A DNA stretch of 64,000 nucleotides from Lysobacterales bacterium (GTDB lineage: Bacteria; Pseudomonadota; Gammaproteobacteria; Xanthomonadales; SZUA-5). Positions 52,396 through 61,672 of the stretch are shown in pieces. A program made the position numbers and the translations under genes. Within the stretch, counting starts at the first letter, position 1, and every line of letters starts with the position of its first letter. Location of the stretch: contig JALHRS010000031.1 of NCBI GenBank assembly GCA_022841325.1, positions 1-64,000 on the forward strand. The letters run 5' to 3'. The notes under the pieces are model-generated. The model saw nothing but the letters and a program-made list of their open reading frames with translations. It was not told the origin of the DNA and searched no databases.

Positions 52396-53358
52396 ATGAT
52401 CGATGGTCGCTATTTCATCGAGCCGGCAGTCTGGTCGGTAGACGCAGATGACCTCAAGGCGGTACGCACCGAGGTTTTCATTGAAGAGCAGAACATCCCC
52501 GAGAGCGAGGAGTGGGATGCCGACGACGCGCTGGCCGACCATGTGCTGGCACGCACCCCGGACGGCAAACCGATCGGAACCGGACGGCTGACTCTGAGCG
52601 GCTACATCGGCCGCATGGCGGTGATCAAGGCCTGGCGCGGCCAGGGCGTTGGTGAGGCCCTGCTGCGGCATCTGATCGAGCGCGCCGGGACGCGCGGGCT
52701 ACGGCATCTGCGGATGCATGCGCAGACCTATGCCATTCCCTTCTACGCGCGTTCCGGGTTCCGGCCTGAAGGCAATGAATTCATGGAGTGCGGCATTCCT
52801 CACCAGACCATGGTGCTGGATCTGCCGGAAACCGAAAGCCTGCCGGTCACCCGGATCAATCCGGCACTGGCGGCACCACAGTCACAGCGCCTGAGCGCCG
52901 AGCGCGCCAGCGATTTGCAGGACGCCACCCTGGCGCTGCTGCGTGCCGGCCGCTACCAGTTGTGGATCTACACCCGCGATCTGGAACCGGCGCTCTACCA
53001 GCAGCCGGAAATCCTCGAAGCCATCCGCCAGATTGCGCTGTCGGGGCGCCGCGCCAGCATCCGCATTCTGGTGCAGGACACCGCCCGCGCCGTTCGCGAA
53101 GGCCATCGACTGGTCGACCTGGCCCAGCGCTTGCCCAGCGTGGTGCATCTGCGCCGACCCACCGAGGAGGATCTGCAGTTTGCCGGTGCCTATGTGCTCA
53201 ACGACACCGGCGGCTATCTCTATCGCAGTTTCGCCGACCGCTATGAGGCCGCCGGCGATCTGTACTACCCGCCGCGCCGTGACGAACTGCAGCGCGGCTT
53301 CGACCAGGTCTGGGAACGCGCCGTGGAACCGCCCGAGTTGCGGCGGCTGGCACTGTAG
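52396..53358 (+). CDS. GNAT acetyltransferase fused to a PLD-like C-terminal domain
   Basis: A 320-residue two-domain protein. Residues 1-145 are a GNAT acetyltransferase (AVIKAWRGQGVGEALLRHLI as the acetyl-CoA loop; MHAQTYAIPFYARSGFRPEG), closest to the ElaA-like group. Residues about 170-320 form a second domain (YQLWIYTRDLEPALYQQPEI; ASIRILVQDTARAVREGHRL) that resembles the phospholipase D fold but lacks an HKD motif, so it is probably non-catalytic. ATG 52396 has a GGAGG site. The acetylated substrate is unknown. Confidence 0.78.
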   Translation: MIDGRYFIEPAVWSVDADDLKAVRTEVFIEEQNIPESEEWDADDALADHVLARTPDGKPIGTGRLTLSGYIGRMAVIKAWRGQGVGEALLRHLIERAGTRGLRHLRMHAQTYAIPFYARSGFRPEGNEFMECGIPHQTMVLDLPETESLPVTRINPALAAPQSQRLSAERASDLQDATLALLRAGRYQLWIYTRDLEPALYQQPEILEAIRQIALSGRRASIRILVQDTARAVREGHRLVDLAQRLPSVVHLRRPTEEDLQFAGAYVLNDTGGYLYRSFADRYEAAGDLYYPPRRDELQRGFDQVWERAVEPPELRRLAL

Positions 53359-53363
53359 CGGAG

Positions 53364-53390
53364 CCGGGGCACGGGGCACGGGGCACGGGA
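53364..53390. repeat. 8-bp tandem array (GGGGCACG x3)
   Basis: Three GGGGCACG units start six bases after the acetyltransferase stop. Related arrays are at 16584 and 61673. Confidence 0.9.
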
Positions 53391-53419
53391 GATCATGGGG
53401 CCGCAGCCGCCCCACCATT

Positions 53420-53841
53420 GCGACCCGCCACCATTGAGGCGCGTAGCGACCAGAAGCGGGACGCAGAGGACACAAAGGAAAAGCAGAAAGAACACGAAGG
53501 AAGGCAAGAGCATTCAAAGGATTTTCTTTGTGTCTTTGCTGCTTTTCCTTCGCGCCCTTCGCGTCCTGCTCTTTGGTTGGCACCCCGACGCGAGCCCCAT
53601 GGTCCCTTTGAGTCCGGCAGGTAGGTCACGTTGGCCGCGCAGCGGGCTACGTGACGCACGCCGCCCCGCCACGGCGACCCGCCACCACTGAGGCGCGCAG
53701 CGACCAGAAGCGGGACGCAGAGGACGCAAAGGAAAAGCAGAGAGAACGCGAAGGAGAGCAAGAGCATTCAAAGGATTTTCTTTGTGTCCTTTCTGCCTTT
53801 CCTTCGTGTCCTTCGCGTCCTGCTCTTCTGTCGGCACCCCC
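53420..53841. repeat. two direct copies of a 168-bp composite repeat, 254 bp apart
   Basis: Copy 1 (53420-53587) and copy 2 (53674-53841) align without gaps from GCGACCCGCCACCA to GGCACCCC with scattered substitutions. Each copy holds GACGCAGAGGACGCAAAGGA units on the left and opposed TTCCTTCGTGTCCTTCGCGT units on the right. Between them lies a GTAGGTCACGTTGGCCGCGC...CTACGTGACG palindrome. The ORFs listed through this region are translated repeat. Confidence 0.9.
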
Positions 53842-53860
53842 GGCGCAGGCCAGGTGTTCC

Positions 53861-53930
53861 TGTGGGTCCAGACTTGTCTGGACGCTCTTTCATCACCAGC
53901 CAGGAGCGTCCAGACAAGTGTGGACCTACA
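53861..53930. repeat. inverted repeat built on TCCAGACTTGTCTGGA
   Basis: TGTGGGTCCAGACTTGTCTG and CAGACAAGTGTGGACCTACA face each other over a short spacer, as at 4902 and 61755. No gene is present from 53359 to 54026. Confidence 0.88.
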
Positions 53931-54026
53931 AGAGCGGCGCGGCATGCCGCGCCCCGTGATCGCACTGTCGCCGCGCATCAAGCATCATGGAGGTCTGAAA
54001 ACGACCATCAAGACCCTGATCAACCC

Positions 54027-54512
54027 ATGTTTGAACTGAACACTGCTCCTGCGGCCAGCAAGGCCGAGTTGTACGCCAGCCTCGCCGAGCAGGCGGGCTA
54101 CCTGATGACCGGGGAACCCGATCGCATTGCCAACGCGGCGAATTTTTCGGCGTTGCTCTATCACGCGTTGCCGGATGTGAACTGGGTGGGTTTCTATTTC
54201 TTCGATAGCACCGAGCTGGTGGTCGGGCCCTTCCAGGGCAAGCCTGCCTGCGTGCGCATCGCGCTGGGGCGTGGCGTCTGTGGTACCGCGGCGCAGACGC
54301 GGGAAACACAGCGGGTGGCCGATGTGCATGCCTTTCCGGGACATATCGCCTGCGATGCGGCCTCGCGCTCGGAAGTGGTCGTGCCGCTGGTGCTGGGCGA
54401 GGCCTTGCTGGGCGTGCTCGACATCGACAGCCCCTCGCCGAACCGTTTCGACGCCGAGGACCAGAGCGGCCTGGAACGGCTGGCACAGGTTTTTTTGAAC
54501 GCTTGCGCGTGA
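54027..54512 (+). CDS. msrC: free methionine-(R)-sulfoxide reductase (GAF domain)
   Basis: A 161-residue GAF-fold enzyme that reduces free L-methionine-(R)-sulfoxide with thioredoxin. The diagnostic sequence is present: NWVGFYFF, GRGVCGTAAQT, and the active-site Cys in FPGHIACDAASRSEVVVPL followed by VLDIDSP. ATG 54027 gives the normal length; the track start adds 81 residues of repeat DNA. It is probably single; TfoX and NlpC-type genes follow on the same strand. Confidence 0.95.
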   Translation: MFELNTAPAASKAELYASLAEQAGYLMTGEPDRIANAANFSALLYHALPDVNWVGFYFFDSTELVVGPFQGKPACVRIALGRGVCGTAAQTRETQRVADVHAFPGHIACDAASRSEVVVPLVLGEALLGVLDIDSPSPNRFDAEDQSGLERLAQVFLNACA

Positions 54513-54576
54513 GCGTTGTCTGAACGAGTGGACGGGGCAGCACCGGCCCTGCCGATTCACCTTTTGAGGAGGAGTC

Positions 54577-54969
54577 ATGCCACCGAGCGAAAAGATCCGC
54601 AATGTCGGCCCCAAGAGCGCCGCCTGGTTGCGCCAGATTGGAATTCGCACGGAAGAGGACCTGCGCAAGTTCGGCGCCGTGGAAGCCTATCGTCGCGTGA
54701 AACTGGCCGGATTCAAGCCCACGCTCAATCTGCTCTATTCCATGGCGGGTGCCGAGGACGACTGCCACTGGACCCAGCTCAGCGAGGAACGCAAGGCGGC
54801 GCTGGTGCTGGCGTCGGACTCGATCACCGAGGAAATGAATGCCCGCAAGCTGGCCAAGCGCATGGGCCAGACCCATGTGGGATCAGGCCTGGTCGACAAG
54901 GCGCTGGGGCATCCGGAGCCCGTCGACAGCGAAGCACCAGCAGCAGACAGTGGTGACCGGGACGAGTGA
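54577..54969 (+). CDS. TfoX/Sxy C-terminal domain protein
   Basis: A 130-residue protein matching the C-terminal domain of TfoX/Sxy (NVGPKSAAWLRQIGIRTEEDLRKFGAVEAYRRVK), a helix-hairpin-helix-like fold. Full-length TfoX co-activates competence genes with CRP. Stand-alone C-domains are common and their role is not settled. The N-terminal TfoX domain is absent. The ATG has GAGGAG 7 bases upstream. Residues beyond 85 are a less conserved, Ala/Glu-rich tail overlapped by the next gene. Confidence 0.9.
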   Translation: MPPSEKIRNVGPKSAAWLRQIGIRTEEDLRKFGAVEAYRRVKLAGFKPTLNLLYSMAGAEDDCHWTQLSEERKAALVLASDSITEEMNARKLAKRMGQTHVGSGLVDKALGHPEPVDSEAPAADSGDRDE

Positions 54970-55477
54970 TGCCACGCACCGCAGCGCGTCTCTCGCGCTG
55001 CTGGTGCTGGTCGCACTGCTGGCCGGCTGTGCCAGCGGCCCAAGCAGCCGTCCCCGCCCGGCTCAGGACCACGCCGGTTCTGCGTCCCTGGCGACAGGCA
55101 ACAGCGCCGACGTCGCCTTTCGCGCCATCGGCCTGGTCGGCACGCCCTATCGCACCGCCGGCGCCGATCCGGGCGTCGGTTTCGATTGCTCCGGCTTCGT
55201 CCAGTATGTCTATCGCGACGCCGCCGGCCTGCAGCTGCCGCGCAACACCCAGAGTCAGCATGCACTGAAAATCCCCGTGTCCCGACGCTACCTGCGGACC
55301 GGCGACCTGGTGTTCTTCAATACCAGCGGACGCGGCGTTTCCCATGTCGGCATCTATGTGGGTGAGGGCCGATTCGTGCACGCCCCCAACCACGGCGGCC
55401 GGGTACGCCTGGACCATCTAGACGATGGCTACTGGAGCAAGCGCTACCTCGGCGCCAGGCGCATTATCCAGCCTTGA
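54953..55477 (+). CDS. NlpC/P60 lipoprotein peptidase
   Basis: A lipoprotein of about 174 residues with a signal sequence ending in the lipobox LLAGC and a C-terminal NlpC/P60 domain: catalytic Cys in GFDCSGFVQYVY, His in VSHVGIYVGEGRF and the third polar residue in HAPNHGG. Such enzymes cut the D-Glu-diaminopimelate bond of peptidoglycan peptides. The start is uncertain: GTG 54953 (VTGTSDATHRS) or GTG 54950 give a proper lipoprotein signal and overlap the TfoX gene by 17-20 bases. No ribosome site is clear. Confidence 0.85.
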   Translation: MTGTSDATHRSASLALLVLVALLAGCASGPSSRPRPAQDHAGSASLATGNSADVAFRAIGLVGTPYRTAGADPGVGFDCSGFVQYVYRDAAGLQLPRNTQSQHALKIPVSRRYLRTGDLVFFNTSGRGVSHVGIYVGEGRFVHAPNHGGRVRLDHLDDGYWSKRYLGARRIIQP

Positions 55478-55558
55478 GCAATGAGGACGGCAGTTACTAT
55501 GCGCCCGCTGAATTCCGCAAGTAGTGATGATGACCCGGCAGATGGCATGGCCGTTTCA

Positions 55559-55592
55559 GCTGAGCGCAGCGTTGTAAACTGCCACGCTCAGC
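55559..55592. terminator. hairpin after the NlpC and Cys-rich genes (convergent)
   Basis: GCTGAGCG (55559-55566) and CGCTCAGC (55585-55592) form an 8-bp stem in the gap between two convergent genes; no T-run follows. Confidence 0.4.
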
Positions 55593-55620
55593 AAAGGTCA
55601 AACCGACCTGCCCAGCAGCT

Positions 55621-56586
55621 TTAATGGCTTGAGCACTCCAAATTACAGATGGTCTGGCCAGAAATTTCCTCGCACTTCCAGGTGCAGGACACCTGCCGCC
55701 CACTACCGCCACCCGCGCGGACAATCTCCACCCCAAGGCGCTCCGCGTTTCGCAAGAAATTTTCTGCCGCCGTCGAGAGCCCGTAGATCTCACCAAAGTG
55801 CTGAAACTCACTCACATTGGATGAAGTCATCAGCTCATTTCCCTGCTCATCCGTAACCCTGTCCTTGTCGATGAAGCCCATCTTGTTGGATGCATCGAAA
55901 ACCACGGGAACCCGAGTACCATCGGCGAATACGACGACAAACGTCACCGTCATGTCGCCACCGAAAAGGAGGATTTCAAGGCCCGTCATGGCGATGGCAT
56001 CGAAGCTTCGCAGTGCACCGGAGAGGGTTCTCATCCGATCGTACACGGCATCGCGAACCTGGTTTCGAAATTGCATGTCATTGACCACGTCATAGCCAGA
56101 ACCCGAAGGCTCGACACAGTATCCGCAAGGCAGGATTGTGATGTCGTCACGGCCGATTTCGATCGACGATTTCCATGTGCCATCAGTTTCCACGTAGAGA
56201 TCGTGCAGATGCCCCAGAGTTTCGGCGTCCGCTCCGTCCAGATAACCCATGTAGGCAACATTTGCCCATTGGCATTGTCCGAACCGATTAGCTTCTGTGC
56301 CACGTTGGGCTTCTGCCACAGAACCAGACCCGACATCATCTCTGGGGCCTTCCATGCCCGAGACCTGACAGTTGTTCCCGACTTGTTCGCGGACGACGTC
56401 AAATTTCCACGCGACATTCTGGCCCGCATCAAAGAGCACTCTCGTCGCGGGTGCCATGCCCTGCTCCGCAATGTCTTTCGCGGAGAACTGATTGCAACCG
56501 CGGCACTCGATCCATGTTGCCTGCGCATGACATACGGAAGCGGCGAAGCTAACGCAGGTCAGCGCGACCAGAAGAAACCCCTTCAT
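55621..56586 (-). CDS. secreted cysteine-rich protein of unknown function, low GC
   Basis: A protein of about 321 residues that I do not recognise. A signal peptide (MKGFLLVALTCVSFAASVCH-AQA) precedes a mature part with cysteines in pairs (IECRGCNQF, LPCGYCVEP, CTWKCEE, ICNLECSSH), which suggests disulfides. The middle holds a beta-rich stretch (MTVTFVVVFADGTRVPVVFD). Base composition is clearly lower in GC than all neighbours, as expected for a recently acquired gene. ATG 56586 fits the signal peptide. No partner or motif points to a function. Confidence 0.7.
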   Translation of the reverse strand: MKGFLLVALTCVSFAASVCHAQATWIECRGCNQFSAKDIAEQGMAPATRVLFDAGQNVAWKFDVVREQVGNNCQVSGMEGPRDDVGSGSVAEAQRGTEANRFGQCQWANVAYMGYLDGADAETLGHLHDLYVETDGTWKSSIEIGRDDITILPCGYCVEPSGSGYDVVNDMQFRNQVRDAVYDRMRTLSGALRSFDAIAMTGLEILLFGGDMTVTFVVVFADGTRVPVVFDASNKMGFIDKDRVTDEQGNELMTSSNVSEFQHFGEIYGLSTAAENFLRNAERLGVEIVRAGGGSGRQVSCTWKCEEISGQTICNLECSSH

Positions 56587-56701
56587 GCCTAGAATCACTT
56601 TTCACCCGAATAGTTAACAAGAGCAACGGACGATAGCCCCCCCGCAAGATGTCAACACTCGTAACCCGCTCTTTGATCAGCCTGTCGCAGGCAATGACCC
56701 C

Positions 56702-57250
56702 TCAACCAATCAGGGTCTTTGGCTGGTCAATTTGGCAATCGATCGCAAGTAACAGCCGCTCCACCAAATCTTCCAGCGCCCGTGCCTGATGCTCCAGCGC
56801 GCCGGTGATGTGGATGGACTTCAGTTTGCGCGTGCGCAGCCAGGTGCGCAGTTGCTCGACATCGAATGCCGCCGGATGCAGATGCAGCCAGGGCTTGCGG
56901 TAGCGCCCACACCAGCGTTGCGCCAGCCGGGCTCGCCCGTAGAGCTGGGCGTCGGGCGTGATCAGCAGCGTGACGTCCGCGGCACGCACATTCCACTTCA
57001 GCGCCTGCGAGGGATGGCGCGTAGGCGTGGCCAGAAAGCTGTCGCCGGGATTGCGGGTGCCGCTGGGGACGAAGCCGGCCGTGGCCAGGCCCAGTCTGCT
57101 GGCGTGTTCGATGGCCATGGATTCGACGCCACCGCTACGAGCGCTCACCAGCGTCGGCGCGCGGCCGTTGCTGCCCAGGGTCAGGCTGACACGACGCTTC
57201 TTGCGGCGGGATTTGGATGAGGGCTTGCGTGGGCGGGTAGCTGCTTTCAT
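56702..57250 (-). CDS. putative molybdenum-carrier/nucleotide-binding Rossmann protein
   Basis: A 182-residue protein. A basic N-terminus (KPSSKSRRKKRRVSL) is followed by a Rossmann-like core: SARSGGVESMAIEHASRLGLATAGFVPSG, NVRAADVTLLI and YRKPWLHLH. This layout matches the putative molybdenum carrier family (PF12694-like), whose usual motif is SGGQTGVD; here it reads SARSGGVES, so the Asp of the motif is missing. Function in the family is not established by experiment known to me. It is single, between a low-GC gene and fbp. Confidence 0.55.
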   Translation of the reverse strand: MKAATRPRKPSSKSRRKKRRVSLTLGSNGRAPTLVSARSGGVESMAIEHASRLGLATAGFVPSGTRNPGDSFLATPTRHPSQALKWNVRAADVTLLITPDAQLYGRARLAQRWCGRYRKPWLHLHPAAFDVEQLRTWLRTRKLKSIHITGALEHQARALEDLVERLLLAIDCQIDQPKTLIG

Positions 57251-57468
57251 GGGCGGATGATGCCTGAGCGCGGGAGCGGGAGGGCGCGGTGGCGATTTGA
57301 TTGCGGGGCTGTCCGCTTCACCGTGTCACGTAGCTCGCTGCGCTCGCAACGTGACCTACCACGGCGCTTTGGGGTCATCCGCCCTGCGCTCGCCCGAATT
57401 GCGGCTTACATCGGCGGGCGCCAGACGCCAGAATTTCGACCCGGTCATTCCTTGCCACCGGAGCCCCG

Positions 57469-58476
57469 ATGAAACCGATTTCGCTGACCCGTTTTTTGAT
57501 CGAGGAACAGCGTGAGCTGGGCCGCATCAATTCCGATCTGCGACTGCTGATCGAAGTGGTGTCGCGCGCCTGCAAGGCCATTTCCATCGCCGTCGGCAAG
57601 GGCGCGCTGGGCGGTGTGCTCGGCAGTGCCCACAGCGAGAACATCCAGGGCGAGGTGCAGAAGAAACTGGATGTGCTGTCCAACGAGATCCTGCTGGAGG
57701 CCAATGAGTGGGGCGGCCATCTGGCGGCCATCGCCTCGGAGGAAATGGAACATCCGCACGCGATTCCGCACCGTTACCCCAAGGGCGAATACCTGCTGCT
57801 GTTCGATCCGCTGGATGGCAGCTCGAACATCGACGTCAACATCTCGGTGGGCACGATCTTCTCGGTGTTGCGCTGTCCCGACGGGGTCAAGGAGCCCACC
57901 GAAGCGGACTTCCTGCAACCGGGCACCCGGCAGTTGGCGGCCGGTTATGCCGTCTACGGCCCCAGCACGATCCTGGTGCTGACCACCGGCTCGGGCGTGC
58001 ACAGTTTCACCCTGGATCGCGAGGTCGGCTCCTTCGTGCTGACCGAGCGCAACCTCAGGATTCCGGTCGAGACCCAGGAGTTCGCCATCAACATGTCGAA
58101 CATCCGCCACTGGGAACCGCCGATGAAGCGCTACATCGAGGAACTGCTGGCCGGCAAGACCGGCCCGCGCGGCAAGAATTTCAATATGCGCTGGGTGGCG
58201 AGCATGGTCGCCGATGTGCACCGGATCATGACCCGTGGCGGCATCTTCATCTACCCGCGTGATCTGAAACAGCCGCTGACGCCCGGCAAGCTGCGGCTGA
58301 TGTACGAAGCCAATCCGATGGCCTTCATCGTCGAGCAGGCCGGCGGCGCTGCCAGCACCGGCGAACAGCGCATGCTGGAGGTACAGCCGACCTCCCTGCA
58401 CCAGCGCGTGCCGGTGTTCATGGGTTCGAAGGCCGAAGTCGAGCGCGTCAGCGCCTACCACCGCGAGCAGCAATGA
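57469..58476 (+). CDS. fbp: fructose-1,6-bisphosphatase class 1
   Basis: A 335-residue gluconeogenic phosphatase. The N-terminal allosteric region ([16 protein letters not shown]), the metal-binding SEEMEH and [21 protein letters not shown] motif, and the sugar-binding [18 protein letters not shown] are intact. ATG 57469 has GGAG 8 bases upstream. It is single; a broken GTAGCTCGCTGCGCTCGCAACGTGAC palindrome lies in the 218-base gap upstream. Confidence 0.97.
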   Translation: MKPISLTRFLIEEQRELGRINSDLRLLIEVVSRACKAISIAVGKGALGGVLGSAHSENIQGEVQKKLDVLSNEILLEANEWGGHLAAIASEEMEHPHAIPHRYPKGEYLLLFDPLDGSSNIDVNISVGTIFSVLRCPDGVKEPTEADFLQPGTRQLAAGYAVYGPSTILVLTTGSGVHSFTLDREVGSFVLTERNLRIPVETQEFAINMSNIRHWEPPMKRYIEELLAGKTGPRGKNFNMRWVASMVADVHRIMTRGGIFIYPRDLKQPLTPGKLRLMYEANPMAFIVEQAGGAASTGEQRMLEVQPTSLHQRVPVFMGSKAEVERVSAYHREQQ

Positions 58477-58569
58477 CCCGGCACCGGCCGGTCCGGGGTG
58501 ACCGGCCGGTACTGGAGTCCCCTGGGGAGTAAGCGCGGCCCGGGGACCAAAACCGCGCTGGGGTGCTGC

Positions 58570-58700
58570 TTACTGTGGCAGCGGCTTCAGCCGCGATCAG
58601 GCATTTGCTCCGCTGTGGGAGCGGCTTCAGCCGTGATCGCCGGTTCGCCGATTTCAACCAGACCGATCGCGGACAGAGTCCGCTCCCACAGGGTTGGCGG
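58570..58700. repeat. tandem REP-like elements (GTGGGAGCGGCTTCAGCCG)
   Basis: TGTGGCAGCGGCTTCAGCCGCGATC, TGTGGGAGCGGCTTCAGCCGTGATC and then GATCGCGGACAGAGTCCGCTCCCACAG occur in sequence between fbp and the receptor gene: two forward units and one inverted. Confidence 0.88.
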
Positions 58701-58719
58701 CATCGCCGCTCTCACCGGG

Positions 58720-61512
58720 TCAGCGGAACTTGTATTCCACCCCCAGATAGAAGGACCGGCCGCGCGGATCGGTGTAGGTCGGGTCGTAGCTGGCGATGAA
58801 GTAATAGGCCTGGTTCGAGAACGGTGGTTCTTCGTCGAACACATTGAGCACGCCGGCACGCACGCGCAGCTGTTCGTTGACCTTGTAGCTGCCGGTCAGA
58901 TCCCAGAGCGAATAGGCTTTGACATCGCGCGAGGGCAGGCGTGAATCGCTGACCGGATCGTAGGTGGTGTTCTGGTCGCGATAGCTGGAGGAATAGTTGT
59001 TGGCGAAGGTCAGACCCAGCGGACCGCTGTCCCAGTTGAAGGCGATGCGATGGCGCCAGCGCTGGATCACCTGGTCGTTGAGGAAGCGCCCGAGGTTGCT
59101 GCGATAGGGTTCCAGGGGACCGAACTGGCGTTCGTACTTGGTGATCAGGGTGCCGGTGAAATCGACACTGAAAGTGCCGTAATCGGTTTCTCCGGTGCTG
59201 AGACGGCTGCTGATGTCGAAGCCGGAGGTCTTGAGCTTGCCCTGGTTTTCCTTGCGCAGGATGATGTTGCTGATGAAGCCGTCTTCATCGCGCTCGATGT
59301 AGAGGCCGTTGTACAGCTCCGGACTCTCGATGATGATCTGCTCGCCCAGCGTGCTGATCACGTCCTTCTTCTGCAGGTGCCAGTATTCCAGTCCGATGTT
59401 GAAGGTCTCGCTGGGCTCGTAGACCGTGCCGAGCGAGAACTGCCGCGAGCGCTCCGGATCGAGGTCCGGATTGCTCTGCCGCTCGACCGGCCACTGGTCG
59501 GTGCAGAAGTCGATGCTGCCTTCGGCATCGGCGCACTGCGGATCGGTGATCAGACTGGAGGTCACGCCGAACACGGTGGGACGGTGCAGATCGTTCAGCG
59601 AGGGCGCGCGGAAGCCGGTGCCGGCCGAGCCGCGGACGATCAGATCCTCGCGCGGCTGCCAGCGCACGCCGAACTTGGGATTGAAGGTGGAGCCGACTTC
59701 CTCGTAGTCGTCGAAGCGCAGCGCCGCCTGCAGTTCGAGGGTCTCGCTGACCGGCGCATTCAGTTCGGCATAGGCCGAGGCGACATTGCGGCTGTCATTG
59801 CTGGGCAGGATGTCGGAGGGGTCACCGGGGCCGAGCGAGCTGTCGCGGTCACCGGCGATGTTGTTGCTGAGCAGCAGCGCCGAAGGCGTGAAGCGCTGGG
59901 ATTCGCGACGCAACTCGCCGCCCAGCGCCAGACCGATATCGCCGCCCTCCAGTTCGCCGAGCGCGCGGGTGAAATTGAAATCGAAGCTCTCGCTGACGCC
60001 CTTGGATTTGCGCGCATCGTCGTTGATGGTGATGTCATCGAGCAGGGCCTGACCCTGGGCCGAGGACGGGCCGAAGGGATTGATCAGGCCGGAACGCACG
60101 GCGGCGTCGAACTCGTCGAAGAGCACATAGCCATCGACGTAGCTGTCGGTGGCCTTGTTCTCGCTGCGGACCAGACCGAGGCTGTAATCCCAGTCACCGG
60201 CGATGCCCTCGGCACCAAGCACGATGCGGCTGCCCTCGCTGGTGACTTCATTGCTGCGATTGCCGGCCTCGGTCATGCGCAGGCGGATGCCGCTGAAGGT
60301 GCTCGGCAATCCGGGCGCGGACAGCGCGGTGCGATAGGGTTCGGGCAGCACCGAGATCGGCAGGTTGCGGATGCGCTGTGGATTCGGGCTGAGCCTATAG
60401 GTGGTCTCGGATTTGGTGTAGGACAGTTCGGCGAACAGGCGATGGCCGTCGGCCACCTCGACCGCAGCCCGCCCCATGAAGCCGATCTTGTCCGAGTCCG
60501 GGTAGATCTCGGTGTCCTTCATGTAATCGTAGCTGCAGGCCACCGGACCACCCGGCCCTTCCGGCGCATACACCGTCGCCGGCGGATTGCACTCGGGAGA
60601 GCTCGGATTGATACGGTTGCGGGTGGTACCCGGCGCCAGCAGGCCGGCGTTGATCAGCGCATTGCGCTGCGCCGAATTGATGTCGATATTGGCCGGATAG
60701 GTGTTGCTGGACATCAGCGCCGGCAGCAGATCGGCCAGCGGCCGATCACGGATGAAATCGCGCTGGCTGGAGCGCAGCGCACCCAGATGCTGCACGTCGA
60801 GCACGCCGAAGACGTTGTAACGGTCGGTACTCATGTCACCGAAGCCGGCACTGATGGTGGCGGTCTGCTTGTCGGCTCCGCCTTCCTGGGTATCGGCTCC
60901 GAGCAGGCTGAGATCGATGCCCTGATAATCGCTGCGGGTGATGAAGTTGATGACGCCACCGATGGCATCGGAACCGTACAAGGCCGAGGCCCCGTCCTTC
61001 AGCACCTCGACACGCTCGATGGCGCCGGCCGGGATGTTGTTGAGATCGACACCGGCCTCATCGCCGGGCGAGGCGAAGTTGGCCAGGCGTCGGCCATTGA
61101 GCAGGATCAGCGTGCTGGACACCCCCACGCCGCGCAGATTGGCGCCGTTGAAACCGCGCTGACCGGAGGTGCCGTCGGTGATGCTGGCACCGTCGGCCAG
61201 CGGCGCGGTGTTTGCAGTCAAGGTCTTGACCATTTCCGCCGCCGTGGTCACGCCGCGGGTTTCGATCTCTTCGCGGGTGATGATCTCGATCGGCAATGCG
61301 GTCTCGCCGTCGATGCGCTTGATGCGCGAACCGGTGACGAACACGGTATCCATCTCTGCCGCCTTGGCGGCGATCTCGGCATCGCTGCTGCCGTCCTCCG
61401 CCGCCACCAGGCCGGCCGGCAGCAACAGGGCCTGGGTCAAGGCCAGGCGCAGCAGAGTCTGTCTGAGCGGAAGTTCGCCGCGGCGGGACGGGCGCGAGGT
61501 GCGAATGGTCAT
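58720..61512 (-). CDS. TonB-dependent outer-membrane receptor
   Basis: A 930-residue receptor. A signal peptide (LRLALTQALLLPAGLVAAED) precedes the TonB box region (MDTVFVTGSRIKR), the plug domain (IEIITREEIETRGVTTAAEM; LLNGRRLANF; VEVLKDGASALYGSDAIGGVINF) and a 22-strand barrel ending in GVEYKFR. It is of the iron-independent class frequent in Xanthomonadales whose substrates include peptides and glycans; the substrate here is unknown. ATG 61512 (MTIRTSRPSRR) is used; the 118-residue extension in the track is translated repeat. No transport partner is adjacent. Confidence 0.95.
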   Translation of the reverse strand: MTIRTSRPSRRGELPLRQTLLRLALTQALLLPAGLVAAEDGSSDAEIAAKAAEMDTVFVTGSRIKRIDGETALPIEIITREEIETRGVTTAAEMVKTLTANTAPLADGASITDGTSGQRGFNGANLRGVGVSSTLILLNGRRLANFASPGDEAGVDLNNIPAGAIERVEVLKDGASALYGSDAIGGVINFITRSDYQGIDLSLLGADTQEGGADKQTATISAGFGDMSTDRYNVFGVLDVQHLGALRSSQRDFIRDRPLADLLPALMSSNTYPANIDINSAQRNALINAGLLAPGTTRNRINPSSPECNPPATVYAPEGPGGPVACSYDYMKDTEIYPDSDKIGFMGRAAVEVADGHRLFAELSYTKSETTYRLSPNPQRIRNLPISVLPEPYRTALSAPGLPSTFSGIRLRMTEAGNRSNEVTSEGSRIVLGAEGIAGDWDYSLGLVRSENKATDSYVDGYVLFDEFDAAVRSGLINPFGPSSAQGQALLDDITINDDARKSKGVSESFDFNFTRALGELEGGDIGLALGGELRRESQRFTPSALLLSNNIAGDRDSSLGPGDPSDILPSNDSRNVASAYAELNAPVSETLELQAALRFDDYEEVGSTFNPKFGVRWQPREDLIVRGSAGTGFRAPSLNDLHRPTVFGVTSSLITDPQCADAEGSIDFCTDQWPVERQSNPDLDPERSRQFSLGTVYEPSETFNIGLEYWHLQKKDVISTLGEQIIIESPELYNGLYIERDEDGFISNIILRKENQGKLKTSGFDISSRLSTGETDYGTFSVDFTGTLITKYERQFGPLEPYRSNLGRFLNDQVIQRWRHRIAFNWDSGPLGLTFANNYSSSYRDQNTTYDPVSDSRLPSRDVKAYSLWDLTGSYKVNEQLRVRAGVLNVFDEEPPFSNQAYYFIASYDPTYTDPRGRSFYLGVEYKFR

Positions 61513-61672
61513 GGAGTAGGTCCTGAAGTGCGAAATCGGCAGTCTGGTGAGGGCCGAACCCAGGCAGCGGCCGGCTCGGTGGCGGACTGTACGCACCTCA
61601 AATCCGGCCGCCAGTGGCCACCACGCCAGGCGTCGCCCTGCGGCAACTTGCTGTCGCTTGGAGGCAAGATTG

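Noticed and set aside
53395-53981. Several 60-155 residue ORFs in both strands
   Set aside because: All are translations of the duplicated composite repeat and its flanking palindromes.
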